Assembly (NCBI RefSeq): GCF_017654505.1
Contig: NC_054540.1
Span: 40,510,968 to 40,574,967 of the forward strand
Source of the DNA: Polyodon spathula
Taxonomy: Eukaryota > Chordata > Actinopteri > Acipenseriformes > Polyodontidae
Direction of reading: 5' to 3'
Length of the DNA stretch: 64,000 bases
The notes beneath the pieces were generated by a model. It was not told the origin of the DNA, did no database searches, and saw only the letters and a program-made list of their open reading frames with translations. Shown here in pieces: positions 33,168-42,331 of the stretch; position 1 is the first letter of the stretch, and each line of letters begins with the position of its first letter. The position numbers and the translations under genes are program-made.

Positions 33168-33250
33168 GATGTCCGCTCTAGTGCACTGATAGTGTAAGCA
33201 TTATTGCCCACATTGTCAAACAGGTAACACAGCAATAACGATCCATGATG
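33168..33250 (+). repeat. 80-bp dispersed sequence also at 62479
   Basis: TGTCCGCTCTAGTGCACTGA ... TTGCCCACATTGTCAAACAG ... ATCCATGATGTG matches 62479-62556 nearly throughout. Identity of the parent repeat unknown. Confidence 0.6.
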
Positions 33251-33264
33251 TGGTACAGAACAGA

Positions 33265-33725
33265 AAATCCGGTAAAGGCATTCCACATGCAGGATGTGCC
33301 CTATAGCCTGGAGATCGCTGTTTCAAGTCCAGACTATTCCACTGCCAACCATGGACGGAAGTTCCCAGGGGCGGCGTTCAATTGGCCAGGCACCGCTGGG
33401 ATGGGGAGGGCTTAGGTCGGCCAGTGTGTCCTGGGCTCACTGCACATCAGCGACCGCTGTAGACTGGCCAGGCACCTGTGGGCCTGCCTGCCTGTTCTGA
33501 GCTGTGTGGTCCTCCAACACTGTAGATCTGAGGTAGCTGCATGGCGGGTCCGCAAATTGAAAATAAGCGGATGGCTGATGGCACACATGTGTCCTTCTTC
33601 ATCTCTACCGAATCGGCGCGGGGGTGGCCGTAGTGAGCCAGGTTGAAATAAAAAAAATTATAATAATTGGGCTTTACAAATTGGGGAGAAAACGAGAAAA
33701 AAAAATAATTGGCAATTCCAAAGAA
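33265..33725 (+). repeat. tRNA-derived SINE
   Basis: The head is related to a tRNA promoter: the other copy (minus strand, 60040 leftward) has an A-box-like GAGTAGCACATCCAG and a B-box GGTTTGAATCC. Here the A-box part is truncated and the B box reads TGTTTCAAGTCCAG. The GC-rich body is shared with 58985-59236, and the tail is A-rich after CAGGTTGAAATAAA. Transcribed by RNA polymerase III if active; this copy looks old. Confidence 0.7.
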
Positions 33726-34639
33726 AAAGAAAAAAAAAGCCAGAGTATTTGTTATGTTTTTTTTATCGCTTTTCCTGCAGATCTCAAACTACAATGGACA
33801 TTTTGAAAAGAGCTTTGAAACTTTAATGTTGTAAGTGTAAACAGTTGTAGCATCACGTGGGGATGGGTGATGCCATACTTAAACAACTTTAAACAACTTT
33901 TAAAAAGACTTCTGCATTTGACCATTTTTGGCTATGAGTTCCTTTTCTCTTACTATTTTTAATTCACTGCCTGTGTGGCCTATTAAAGACATCAATTAAA
34001 TTAGACAATCACTCATTTGCCTATTTTGACAAAACAAAACAAAAAAAAAATCAGTTACACTGGTTTGATTTCATATGCACAGTTTCTCAAAATTAGAAAC
34101 AATGGGGTGTTCCAATAAATTTGTACACAACTGTGTGTTGTATAGATGGGGTGAAATGTACACAGGATTTGACAAACATGTAACGGTGATTGCTTGGTTC
34201 TCATACATGACTTATAATACAAAATACAGTTCTGAAACCAGCAAGGCAAAGTTAACATGCAAATACAAACTACACTAACCTAAAAACAAACTTGAATCCT
34301 TCTATTATTATGACCCACAAATGGTAAAATGGTATTTATATTGTACAAATATGTGTCTCTAATGCTTTTAAAATGTGTACCATGGAACCATGTGCTATGA
34401 ACGTACAGTGCAGTAGCTCAGATAATCAAGTAGTATGCCGAATAGGTCCTAGTTTCAAATTTAAAGTTGAATCAAATTTGGACATGCAGTTAGGACCTAT
34501 CCAATAATAAATCTCATTGGATTCTGATAACCTCAAAAATGTCTGCTAAAGAAGGTCCAAACCAAGTTTGAACACAATCTGATGAGACAAATATAAAGAT
34601 GTACCATGTTGCACACTGATAGAATTTTTAATGAAATTG
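33726..34639. other. no recognised feature
   Basis: AT-rich unique-looking sequence. Confidence 0.4.
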
Positions 34640-34732
34640 TACCAAATGCAAGTTTTCAGCAAATCATGTTCATGTAAGGGGATTATATTATATGCAAGTT
34701 TTCATCAAATCATGTTCATGTAGGGGATTATA
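34640..34732 (+). repeat. about 45-bp direct duplication next to a CR1 insertion
   Basis: ATGCAAGTTTTCAGCAAATC ... AAGGGGATTATAT is followed at once by a near-identical second copy. It ends about 25 bp before CR1 copy E. Confidence 0.8.
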
Positions 34733-34759
34733 TTCGTCCCCATCACTCTCAGATAACCA

Positions 34760-37594
34760 CGGGGAGAAATCAACAAAAAAACAGAAGGGAGACCGCATCA
34801 AAACAAGAACAACAACTCAGGTAAGACAACCATTAAATGTATTTATCTAAATGCTAGAAGTATCAGAAACAAAATTCTAGAACTTGAAGCTACTGCACTA
34901 ACAGGTAACTATGATGTGATAGGTGTTACAGAAACGTGGTTATCTGAGAGTGATGGAGACGAATATAATATTTGTGGGTATACACTGTATAGGAAAGACA
35001 GGCAGGACAGAAGAGGAGGAGGGGTAGCGCTATACATAAGAAACAGTCTTGAAGCCCAGGTGGTAAACCTGGACAAAGAAAACAAAGCCAAATCAATATG
35101 GGTCAGAATAACGGACAAAAATTCAAAGGGCATAATAATAGGAGAATGCTATAGACCGCCAGATTCAGACGGTAAGCAAAATTATCTGTTATACAATAGC
35201 ATTAGAAATACGTGTAGCAAAGGAGAAACCGTACTAATGGGGGATTTCAACTTCCCCCAAATAAAATGGGAAAACCCGGTGGGTAGCGCGAAGGATGAAA
35301 TAGAAATGGTGGAAATGACAAATGACTGCTTCCTAACACAATTTGTCAAGGCACCCACTAGAGGGGAGGCATGCCTTGATTTAGTATTTTCAAATAACGA
35401 AGATAGAATAACTAAAACAGAGGTCAGAGAACCACTGGCAAACTCAGACCACAACATGGTCTCATTTGAAGTGTTTTTTAAATCCCCAAAAGTAAAGACT
35501 AAAGCTAAGGTTTACAATTTTAGAAAAGCAAACTATGAAGGTATGAAACAGAGACTAACAGAAGTAGATTGGAGTAAAATAGAGAAAACACCCACAGAAG
35601 AAGGATGGTTGTTCTTCAAAAATGTAGTACTAGAGGGGCAAAACAATTACATCCCTAAAGTAGACAAATCTAAATGTAAAACTAAATTGCCAAAATGGTT
35701 TAATAGATCAATTAAAAAAAATATTCAGCGAAAAAAGGCACTTTACAGAGCATTAAAAAAGGACCAAAAAGAAAGTACGCAGAAAGAGTACACAGAACTG
35801 CAAACGCAAGTCAAAAAGGAAGTTAGAAAGGCCAAGAGAGAAATAAAAATAAACATTGCTAAGGGAGCTAAAACCAATTCCAAAATGTTTTTCCAATATT
35901 ACAACAGCAAGAGAACATTCAAAGAGGAGATTAAATGTTTAAGAGATACAAATGGCAAAATCGTAGAGGAAGAAAAAAAAATAGCAAATATGTTAAATGA
36001 TTACTTTTCACAAGTTTTTACAAAGGAAGATACTGACAACATGCCCCACATGTCATCCAGTTCCTATCCAGTTTTAAATAACTTTAGCATAACTGAGGCA
36101 GAAGTGTTAAAGGGACTAGGAGCTCTTAAAATAAACAAATCCCCTGGGCCGGATGAGATCCTCCCAGTAGTACTCAAAGAAATGAAAGAAGTAATTTACA
36201 AACCGCTAACCAAGATCATGCAGCAGTCTCTTGACACAGGGGTGGTACCGACAGACTGGAAAATTGCAAACGTAATACCGATCCACAAAAAGGGAAACAA
36301 AACTGAACCAGGTAACTACAGACCAGTAAGCCTGACTTCTATTATATGCAAACTTCTGGAAACTATAATAAGATCCAAAATGGAAAATTACCTATATGGT
36401 AACAGGGTACTGGGAGACAGTCAACATGGTTTTAGGAAAGGGAGATCGTGTCTAACTAACTTGCTTGATTTTTTTGAGGATGCAACATCGATAATGAATA
36501 ATTGCAAAGCATATGACATGGTTTATTTAGATTTCCAGAAAGCTTTTGACAAACTCCCGCACAAAAGATTAATTCTCAAACTGAACGCAGTTGGGATTCA
36601 AGGAAACACATGTACATGGATTAGGGAGTGGTTAACATGTAGAAAACAGAAAGTACTGATTAGAGGAAAAACCTCAGAATGGAGTGTGGTAACCAGTGGT
36701 GTACCACAGGGATCAGTATTAGGTCCTCTGCTATTCCTAATCTACATTAATGCTTTAGATTCTGGTATAGTAAGCAAACTTGTTAAATTTGCAGACGACA
36801 CAAAAGTAGGAGGAGTGGCAAACACTGTTGCAGCAGCAAAGGTCATTCAAAATGATCTAGACAAGATTCAGAACTGGGCAGACACATGGCAAATGACATT
36901 TAATAGAGAAAAGTGTAAGGTACTGCACGCAGGAAATAAAAATGTACATTATAAATATCATATGGGAGATATTGAAATTGGAGAAGGAATCTATGAAAAA
37001 GACCTAGGAGTTTTTGTTGACTCAGAAATGTCTTCATCTAGACAATGTGGGGAAGCTATAAAAAAGGCTAACAAGATGCTCGGATACATTGTGAAAAGTG
37101 TTGAATTTAAATCAAGGGAAGTAATGTTAAAACTGTACAATGCACTAGTAAGACCATATCTTGAATATTGTGTTCAGTTCTGGTCACCTCGCTATAAAAA
37201 AGATATTGCTGCTCTAGAAAGAGTGCAAAGAAGAGCGACCAGAATTATTCCGGGCTTAAAAGGCATGTCATATGCAGACAGGCTAAAAGAATTGAATCTG
37301 TTCAGTCTTGAACAAAGAAGACTACGTGGCGACCTAATTCAAGCATTCAAAATTCTAAAAGGTATTGACAGTGTCGACCCAAGGGACTTTTTCAGCCTGA
37401 AAAAAGAAACAAGGACCAGGGGTCACAAATGGAGTTTAGAAAAAGGGGCATTCAGAACAGAAAATAGGAGACACTTTTTTACACAGAGAATTGTGAGGGT
37501 CTGGAATCAACTCCCCAGTAATGTTGTTGAAGCTGACACCCTGGGATCCTTCAAGAAGCTGCTTGATGAGATTTTGGGATCAATAAGCTACTAA
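34760..37594 (+). CDS. CR1 ORF2 endonuclease-reverse transcriptase, uninterrupted
   Basis: One unbroken frame. With the first GTG at 34916 it gives 892 residues; it stays open upstream to about 34760 ([19 protein letters not shown] before GVTETWL), so the endonuclease N-terminus is present but no ATG is seen. Numbering from 34916: SDH with the catalytic His at 177-179, RT motif A Asp539 in [20 protein letters not shown], and FADD at 625-628. The C-terminal domain ends [11 protein letters not shown]. It nicks genomic DNA and reverse-transcribes its own RNA at the nick. Oddities: INALD where other copies have INDLD, and FDKLPH for FDKVPH, so activity is not certain. Translation start may need reinitiation after ORF1. 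Confidence 0.88.
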   Translation, partial: RGEINKKTEGRPHQNKNNNSGKTTIKCIYLNARSIRNKILELEATALTGNYDVIGVTETWLSESDGDEYNICGYTLYRKDRQDRRGGGVALYIRNSLEAQVVNLDKENKAKSIWVRITDKNSKGIIIGECYRPPDSDGKQNYLLYNSIRNTCSKGETVLMGDFNFPQIKWENPVGSAKDEIEMVEMTNDCFLTQFVKAPTRGEACLDLVFSNNEDRITKTEVREPLANSDHNMVSFEVFFKSPKVKTKAKVYNFRKANYEGMKQRLTEVDWSKIEKTPTEEGWLFFKNVVLEGQNNYIPKVDKSKCKTKLPKWFNRSIKKNIQRKKALYRALKKDQKESTQKEYTELQTQVKKEVRKAKREIKINIAKGAKTNSKMFFQYYNSKRTFKEEIKCLRDTNGKIVEEEKKIANMLNDYFSQVFTKEDTDNMPHMSSSSYPVLNNFSITEAEVLKGLGALKINKSPGPDEILPVVLKEMKEVIYKPLTKIMQQSLDTGVVPTDWKIANVIPIHKKGNKTEPGNYRPVSLTSIICKLLETIIRSKMENYLYGNRVLGDSQHGFRKGRSCLTNLLDFFEDATSIMNNCKAYDMVYLDFQKAFDKLPHKRLILKLNAVGIQGNTCTWIREWLTCRKQKVLIRGKTSEWSVVTSGVPQGSVLGPLLFLIYINALDSGIVSKLVKFADDTKVGGVANTVAAAKVIQNDLDKIQNWADTWQMTFNREKCKVLHAGNKNVHYKYHMGDIEIGEGIYEKDLGVFVDSEMSSSRQCGEAIKKANKMLGYIVKSVEFKSREVMLKLYNALVRPYLEYCVQFWSPRYKKDIAALERVQRRATRIIPGLKGMSYADRLKELNLFSLEQRRLRGDLIQAFKILKGIDSVDPRDFFSLKKETRTRGHKWSLEKGAFRTENRRHFFTQRIVRVWNQLPSNVVEADTLGSFKKLLDEILGSISY

Positions 37595-37599
37595 CAACC

Positions 37600-37672
37600 A
37601 AACGAGCAAGAGGGGCCGAATGGCCTCCTCTCGTTTGTAAACTTTCTTATGTTCTTATGTTCTTATGTTCTT
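37600..37672 (+). other. CR1 3' stem-loop and 8-bp terminal repeats
   Basis: AAACGAG pairs with CTCGTTT around GAGGGGCC-GAAT-GGCCTCCTC, followed by tandem TTATGTTC units. The same arrangement closes copies C and H (plus) and opens D and G (minus). In LINEs of this kind the 3' structure is used for recognition by the RT. Confidence 0.75.
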
Positions 37673-37739
37673 AAGGCACAGTGGCATTCTGCACCTGCAC
37701 TAATAAACAACCATACTTGTTCTTTAGATACACAATATT

Positions 37740-38110
37740 GGAAAATGTATTTATTTATGTTTTTATTTATTTATTACACAGCGCTTTTCATACAACAGTA
37801 TCACAAAGCACTCTACAGTACATTGAAAAAAGCATTTACATTTACACAGCACCTTTGTATAAAGCTCCCCAGTCATGTCACACAACACACAACTGCTACA
37901 TGTTAAATAGCATATTTAAAAAAAGTACATATATAAAAATAAATGTTAAAAATGCAGAACTTTTAAAGTTACATTATAACCCACTAAGATAAGAAAGCCG
38001 TTTTATAAAAGTATGTTTTCAGTCTTGACTTAAAAACTATAGCAGTCCCAGCTTCCCTGACAAAAGGAGGGGCTCTGCATATAAAAGCCCTTCCTCCTGT
38101 GTTAATTTTG
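37740..38110 (-). repeat. LINE 3' fragment (L2-like), shared with 51.8 kb
   Basis: Matches 51807-52130 over most of its length (AGTATCACAAAGCACT, AAGTTACATTAWAACCCACT, GTCTTGACTTAAAAACT). On the minus strand both finish in an ATAAATAAA tail. The second copy encodes a C-terminal LINE peptide. Clade assignment by the ending is tentative. Confidence 0.6.
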
Positions 38111-38201
38111 TAACTTTGCATCCTGTGATCTAAGGGTACGATTTGGATGATACGGGGTCAGGATTAACCAGTAAATGTCTAAAAAGCTATTGTTAGTTTA
38201 C

Positions 38202-38760
38202 CTACCGTAAACCTGGTTCCCTGAAAGAGAAGATGGTCATCGTTATGGGATATACTCCCATAACTGTGCTATGCACAGACAGTGCCTGCAGCTCACTAAT
38301 CCGCTTTGCAGAGGTGAAAGCCAAGACGAAGGCTGTCTTCATGGGCAGGTGCTTCAACTCAATGGAGTATATAGGCTCAAACGGGGCCTGCATGAGAGCC
38401 TCCAGTACAATCTCAAGGCTCCATTCGGGGAGAGTAGCCCTCCTAGGATGGTGCAATCACCAAGCGCCTCAGAGAAACCGGGTAACCAGAAAATGCGCAC
38501 CCGGGGACACTGAGTCAACGCGGGCATGGCAAGCAGAAATAGCCGCTAGGTAAACCTTCAGTGTGGAAGGTGATCAACCAGCCTCACGCAGATCAGGCAG
38601 AAACTGCAAGATGACAGGCATGGGACAGGAGATTGGATCATGACCGTTAGTACAGCACATCTTGGAAATATTTCCATTTATAGGCATACAGTGACCTAAT
38701 GGAATGCACCCTCACATTCTGCAGTGTGAAGATCTCGGCTAAGCGGGATTTCCCAAGGCA
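38202..38760 (-). pseudogene. DIRS-like tyrosine recombinase, truncated
   Basis: Pieces in order on the minus strand: RSLYAYKWKYFQDV, HDPISCPMPVILQFLPDLRE, SPSTLKVYLAAISACHA, SPGAHFLVTRFL, HHPRRATLPEWSLEIVLEAL and LKTAF-type sequence (LPMKTAFVLAFTSAKRISEL). Two or more stops and a frameshift occur. The last block holds the first conserved Arg of the catalytic domain; the remaining catalytic residues (His-x-x-Arg and Tyr) are absent because the inverted terminal repeat begins directly after QALSV. The enzyme family inserts circular DNA intermediates. Confidence 0.82.
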
Positions 38761-38937
38761 GGCTGTTCAGTCTGGTAGGCTGGCACAGGCCTTTTTTTCC
38801 CCACCTCTATTCCTCAGGACCAACTCGAACACAGTAGCACGTTTCCTTTAGTATGGAAACCCGCCCCAGTAGTCAGTGGATCACCAATCCCAGACTGACA
38901 GGTATCCTTAACTTCACTTGACTCCAGTGGCTGGAAT

Positions 38938-40533
38938 TTACACACTCGTACTTCCGCCCCTCACCAAGGTGCCGCCCCTCATAAAGATAACTTTTGTCAT
39001 GGTCACAAGACCTTGGTAAGGGAAGTCCCGAGTTGGTTTGATGCCTTCTACTGTTGGGAGGCTGAATTGCAGACCGAAACCCCTTTGACTCATCACAGCG
39101 GTCTTATCAGCATCAGGCACCCGTGTCTGCGACAGCCACAACTGACTGCGCACGACCACTAGACCCGCCAGACTCCAGCCCAGGGTCTGACCCTGTAGGC
39201 CGGAGATCTCGACCAACCTGTGCAATAGCAATCACAACTCCGTGGCCACCTGCTCTGGGAGCGGAGCGTCACGCAAAATCCCATCCAAGTACGCAGTCAG
39301 TATGGTGGATGTGTTCGCTACGCAGGTACTTTGGGCTCCCGCCACGTAAGCTCTTCAGACGTGTGTCTCCGTAACCCTGCACTGCAGGTTCGGGCACACA
39401 GGGTCCTTGGGCATACCTCCCACCGGTGGAGCCTTAAGCAAGGCTGTGATGGTGGAGTCCACAGGGGAGGCCAGAGGAGAACCATGTCTCAATTGCGCCT
39501 GCGCTGTGGCTGGTGGTTCCAAGAGGAAAGTACCTCCTCCATAAAATCGGGGAAAGTTGGAAAGAGTTGCGCTCGAGGAGCCACGTCATGCTGTTGAAAG
39601 ACGGAAAGGCGTGGCTCTGTCTGTGCTGTCCAGGGGACCTGCAGGTACGCTGCCACGTGCCCCATAAGTGCGCACGGACCCTGCCAGTGGTGGCGCCCTA
39701 GTAACTGAGGCAGCCTCGGAACTAAGGTCTGTATCAGCCAGGAATTCAGGCTCCGCCTCGACCTCCATATCCAGAGTGAAAGCAGAATCCTCCCACAAGG
39801 CGGCAATAGACAGCACGGTCGATCCACTCACCCTGCTCTCCTGCAGAGGGGTCAGGGGGCAGTACAGAGACGGCGACCATCACAGGGGGTGGAGGGACGC
39901 CATACGGGGGCCCATGGCCGGAGCCAAAAGGCCTGCCTTTCCAAAAGCACTATGATCTGACCAATCTTCGCTTTCATATCCATGATGTCCCACCCTTGCC
40001 GGGACTTCTTCACCCGTCTAAGAGACGGGGAGCGGTTGCGGGTGGATACAGATACAGATGCCTGAGCACAGAGGATCTCCCTGAAGGGGCTCTGTGACGG
40101 CATCGGGAGGCGTGGCTGGGAGAGGCCCGCTACGGGGGACGAAGCATGCCCCCATGAGACTCTCCAGGTGGTTCTCAAGCACTCTGGGCTGAAAAGCTGC
40201 GCAGATGTCGTAGGAACCTTGCAGGGCTGAGGTGGCATGAACGGGGCCTAGGCACCAAGCGCACATGAGGTGCCTGTCCTCTTGCGAGATATTGGTCCCA
40301 CAGGCCTCAAAGGCATGGAAGCCAACCCTGCCTGTCATAGCGTTGGGTAGAACCACCATCCGCACTGAGCACCGTGGGCACCAAGTATTTTGTATCACTG
40401 GGTCTAAGGAGCAACGAGTACTGTGCAATAATAGATACAGTGCGCACCGCTTGCACCGAGCACCGCGTGCCGTGCAGCACCGGGTATGATGTGCACCGCG
40501 TGCACCGCATGCACCAAGCTCTGCGTGTACCAT
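38938..40533 (-). pseudogene. DIRS-like gag region
   Basis: Broken frames on the minus strand. Around 40.2-40.3 kb: a block with HLMCAWCLGPVHATSALQGS, typical of the Cys-rich N-terminal domain of DIRS gag. Around 39.1-39.2 kb: SQLWLSQTRVPDADKTAVMS, which resembles the later gag motif before the polymerase. Between them are acidic and Ser/Ala-rich stretches. The frames are shifted against each other. No RT motif appears between this and the recombinase part. Confidence 0.65.
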
Positions 40534-40600
40534 GCAGCAACGCTTGTACCGAGCACCGCATGCACCAGGCTACCACTTGCACTGACTACTGTGCAGCATG
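40430..40600. repeat. degenerate GCACCG-rich repeats
   Basis: Many imperfect GCACCGAG / GTGCACCGC units of 9-18 bp inside the element, giving Cys/Arg/Met-rich meaningless frames. Confidence 0.6.
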
Positions 40601-41562
40601 GTGCGCTAGCATGTATTGGTATAACGAGACAATGGGCAGAGTGCACACCATGGTACCAAAGTAGCATGGGCAGAGTCTTACACACTGCGGTATTACAGGG
40701 GCAGCTAGGCATGGTGCCTACCCTGACCACGTAGTCACACACCTGACCAGTACATAGCATACAACAGGGGAACACGGCCGAACCCGCGGCAGGCGATTGA
40801 CTTACACACACAGTAGTACAAAACAGTTTTTAAAATACAAAAAACAGTTAAAATATTACAGGACAGATGGGGGAGAGCAGACTGTCTGTTGACTGAGCGA
40901 CCTACACCAGAGGTGAGAGTCCACACAGCCCACGTATGTATCAACCCAACAACGAGAGAAGCATCAGTGAGGAGTATATGGCTGGCCAGGCTGAAGCAGC
41001 CACGGTGCGACTAGTCCTCTGCGCAAGCACTGGGACACATAGCTACAAACAAAACAAGGCCCAACCTGCAGCCCAGAGGTGGCTGGTGGGCTAGCTCGAC
41101 AACGGGGACAAGGCAAACTCAGCCTTGTGGAGTAACAGTGCACTCCGAAGCAAGAAAGAGTGAAAAACACACACAATTCTTAACAATGATACTTACCGTA
41201 CTAAGACAGACAGACAGAAAGAAGCAGCTTGACACGTAGAGCGAGCAGGTGCTGAAAGTCAAAAATAGAATAAAAAGGCTACAAATTTTTAAACCACTGA
41301 TTCAGGGTAAAGTGGCAAAGGCCAGCTTTCAGCACAAAGTGCAAGGGAACTAGCAGTAGCTTATGTAACACTTTTTAGGAGAGAAAAGGCTCAATGCAAC
41401 ACAGAGAGGTCTTAACGTACCAATCTTGAGAAGTGAAAAGAGAGTGAGTCTCCCCTGCGTGACGGTTAAGTACCCTCGAAAGGCAGGACCAAGGGGGTCA
41501 CCGAGGGCCTATCGGCAGCTTTGATAGAAAGAGCTCAGTGACACCTACCAATAGGCAGGCGA

Positions 41563-41611
41563 GTATCCCATAACAATGTCTTGGTGGCCATCCTCGAATT
41601 GAAAGGGAACT
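41563..41611. repeat. right inverted terminal repeat of the DIRS-like element
   Basis: Reverse complement of the left end at 38215-38256 with one gap of about seven bases. Confidence 0.75.
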
Positions 41612-41612
41612 A

Positions 41613-42331
41613 TTTCTTAATAATTTCAAACAATTTCCACGTTATGCGGGCGGGCGGGCAGAGGCAGTGAATAATAACGAAATAAATACAAAAGTAATCT
41701 ATAAACAAAATTTAGAATCAGGAGTTTTCCTTCAGTTAGGCATGTATAGCTCACCTTTGAACCGTGAGCACTGTCGTTGCCTTTATTATAAATCAACATT
41801 CCCTCTAAGGCTAAAATGTGCATTTTTCGCAAAAAATGTAATCAGTACATTAGTTGAAAATACACATTTAAGTGTATAGTTTTTTTTGCGAGTGTTTATT
41901 CGTCATGTGACTTCACTCCACGTCTCTGCTGGAACATGGCGACTGCGCCAAGGAAGAAAAAAAACAACGTTTCAGTAATAAGACAGAGCTAAAATAAATC
42001 TTGTTATCTATATGTGGGTGATGCGATAGTATTCCTAGTTTTGCTGTAATCTGTGTTATTATGTACAAGTGAATACCATTAAATATTATAATGCCAGTTG
42101 TAAACACAGAGAATAAGAAAGTGTAGGAGCCCAACGAAATGTACAGCAACAATGGCAATGAAAAACTAAGACCTACGGTACTTCACTCAAGGCAGAGCTT
42201 TCCCTCAGTAAGTAAGCTAAATTAATTGCGTATTTCATTGTTGTTTATATTATTTCTTTCCACACTACCTGCCTTTAATGAAGCTATAATTAACAAATTT
42301 AAATTGTTGTCATTTCTTAATTAAATAAAAA
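41613..42331. other. no recognised feature
   Basis: AT-rich with GGGCGGGCGGGC at 41648-41659. No repeat family named. Confidence 0.4.

Larger units (their letters stand above)
34758..37672 (+). mobile_element. CR1 copy E: nearly intact, ORF2 open to the 3' end
   Basis: Begins at GGGGAGAAATCAACAAAAAA, the first bases after ORF1, and runs through ORF2, stop at 37592-37594, 3' UTR stem-loop and three TTATGTTC repeats. 5' truncation removes only ORF1. It is very close in sequence to copy A, implying recent activity of the family. Confidence 0.92.
38215..41612 (-). mobile_element. DIRS-like tyrosine-recombinase retroelement, internally deleted
   Basis: Imperfect inverted ends: left GGTTCCCTGAAAGAGAAGAT ... 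CGTTATGGGATATACT, right (reverse strand) AGTTCCCTTTCAATTCGAGG ... TTGTTATGGGATACT. Between them on the minus strand lie a gag-like region and the N-terminal part of a tyrosine recombinase. At 3.4 kb it is well short of a full DIRS element; RT-RNase H and the recombinase C-terminus are gone. GC content is clearly higher than in the surroundings. Confidence 0.8.

Noticed and set aside
33265..33345. Functional tRNA gene
   Set aside because: B-box-like motif but no cloverleaf, and it is attached to a SINE body.
40018..40811. Cys/Arg/His-rich frames that look like a novel zinc protein
   Set aside because: They come from degenerate GCACCG repeats and gag relics inside the DIRS-like element, in conflicting frames.
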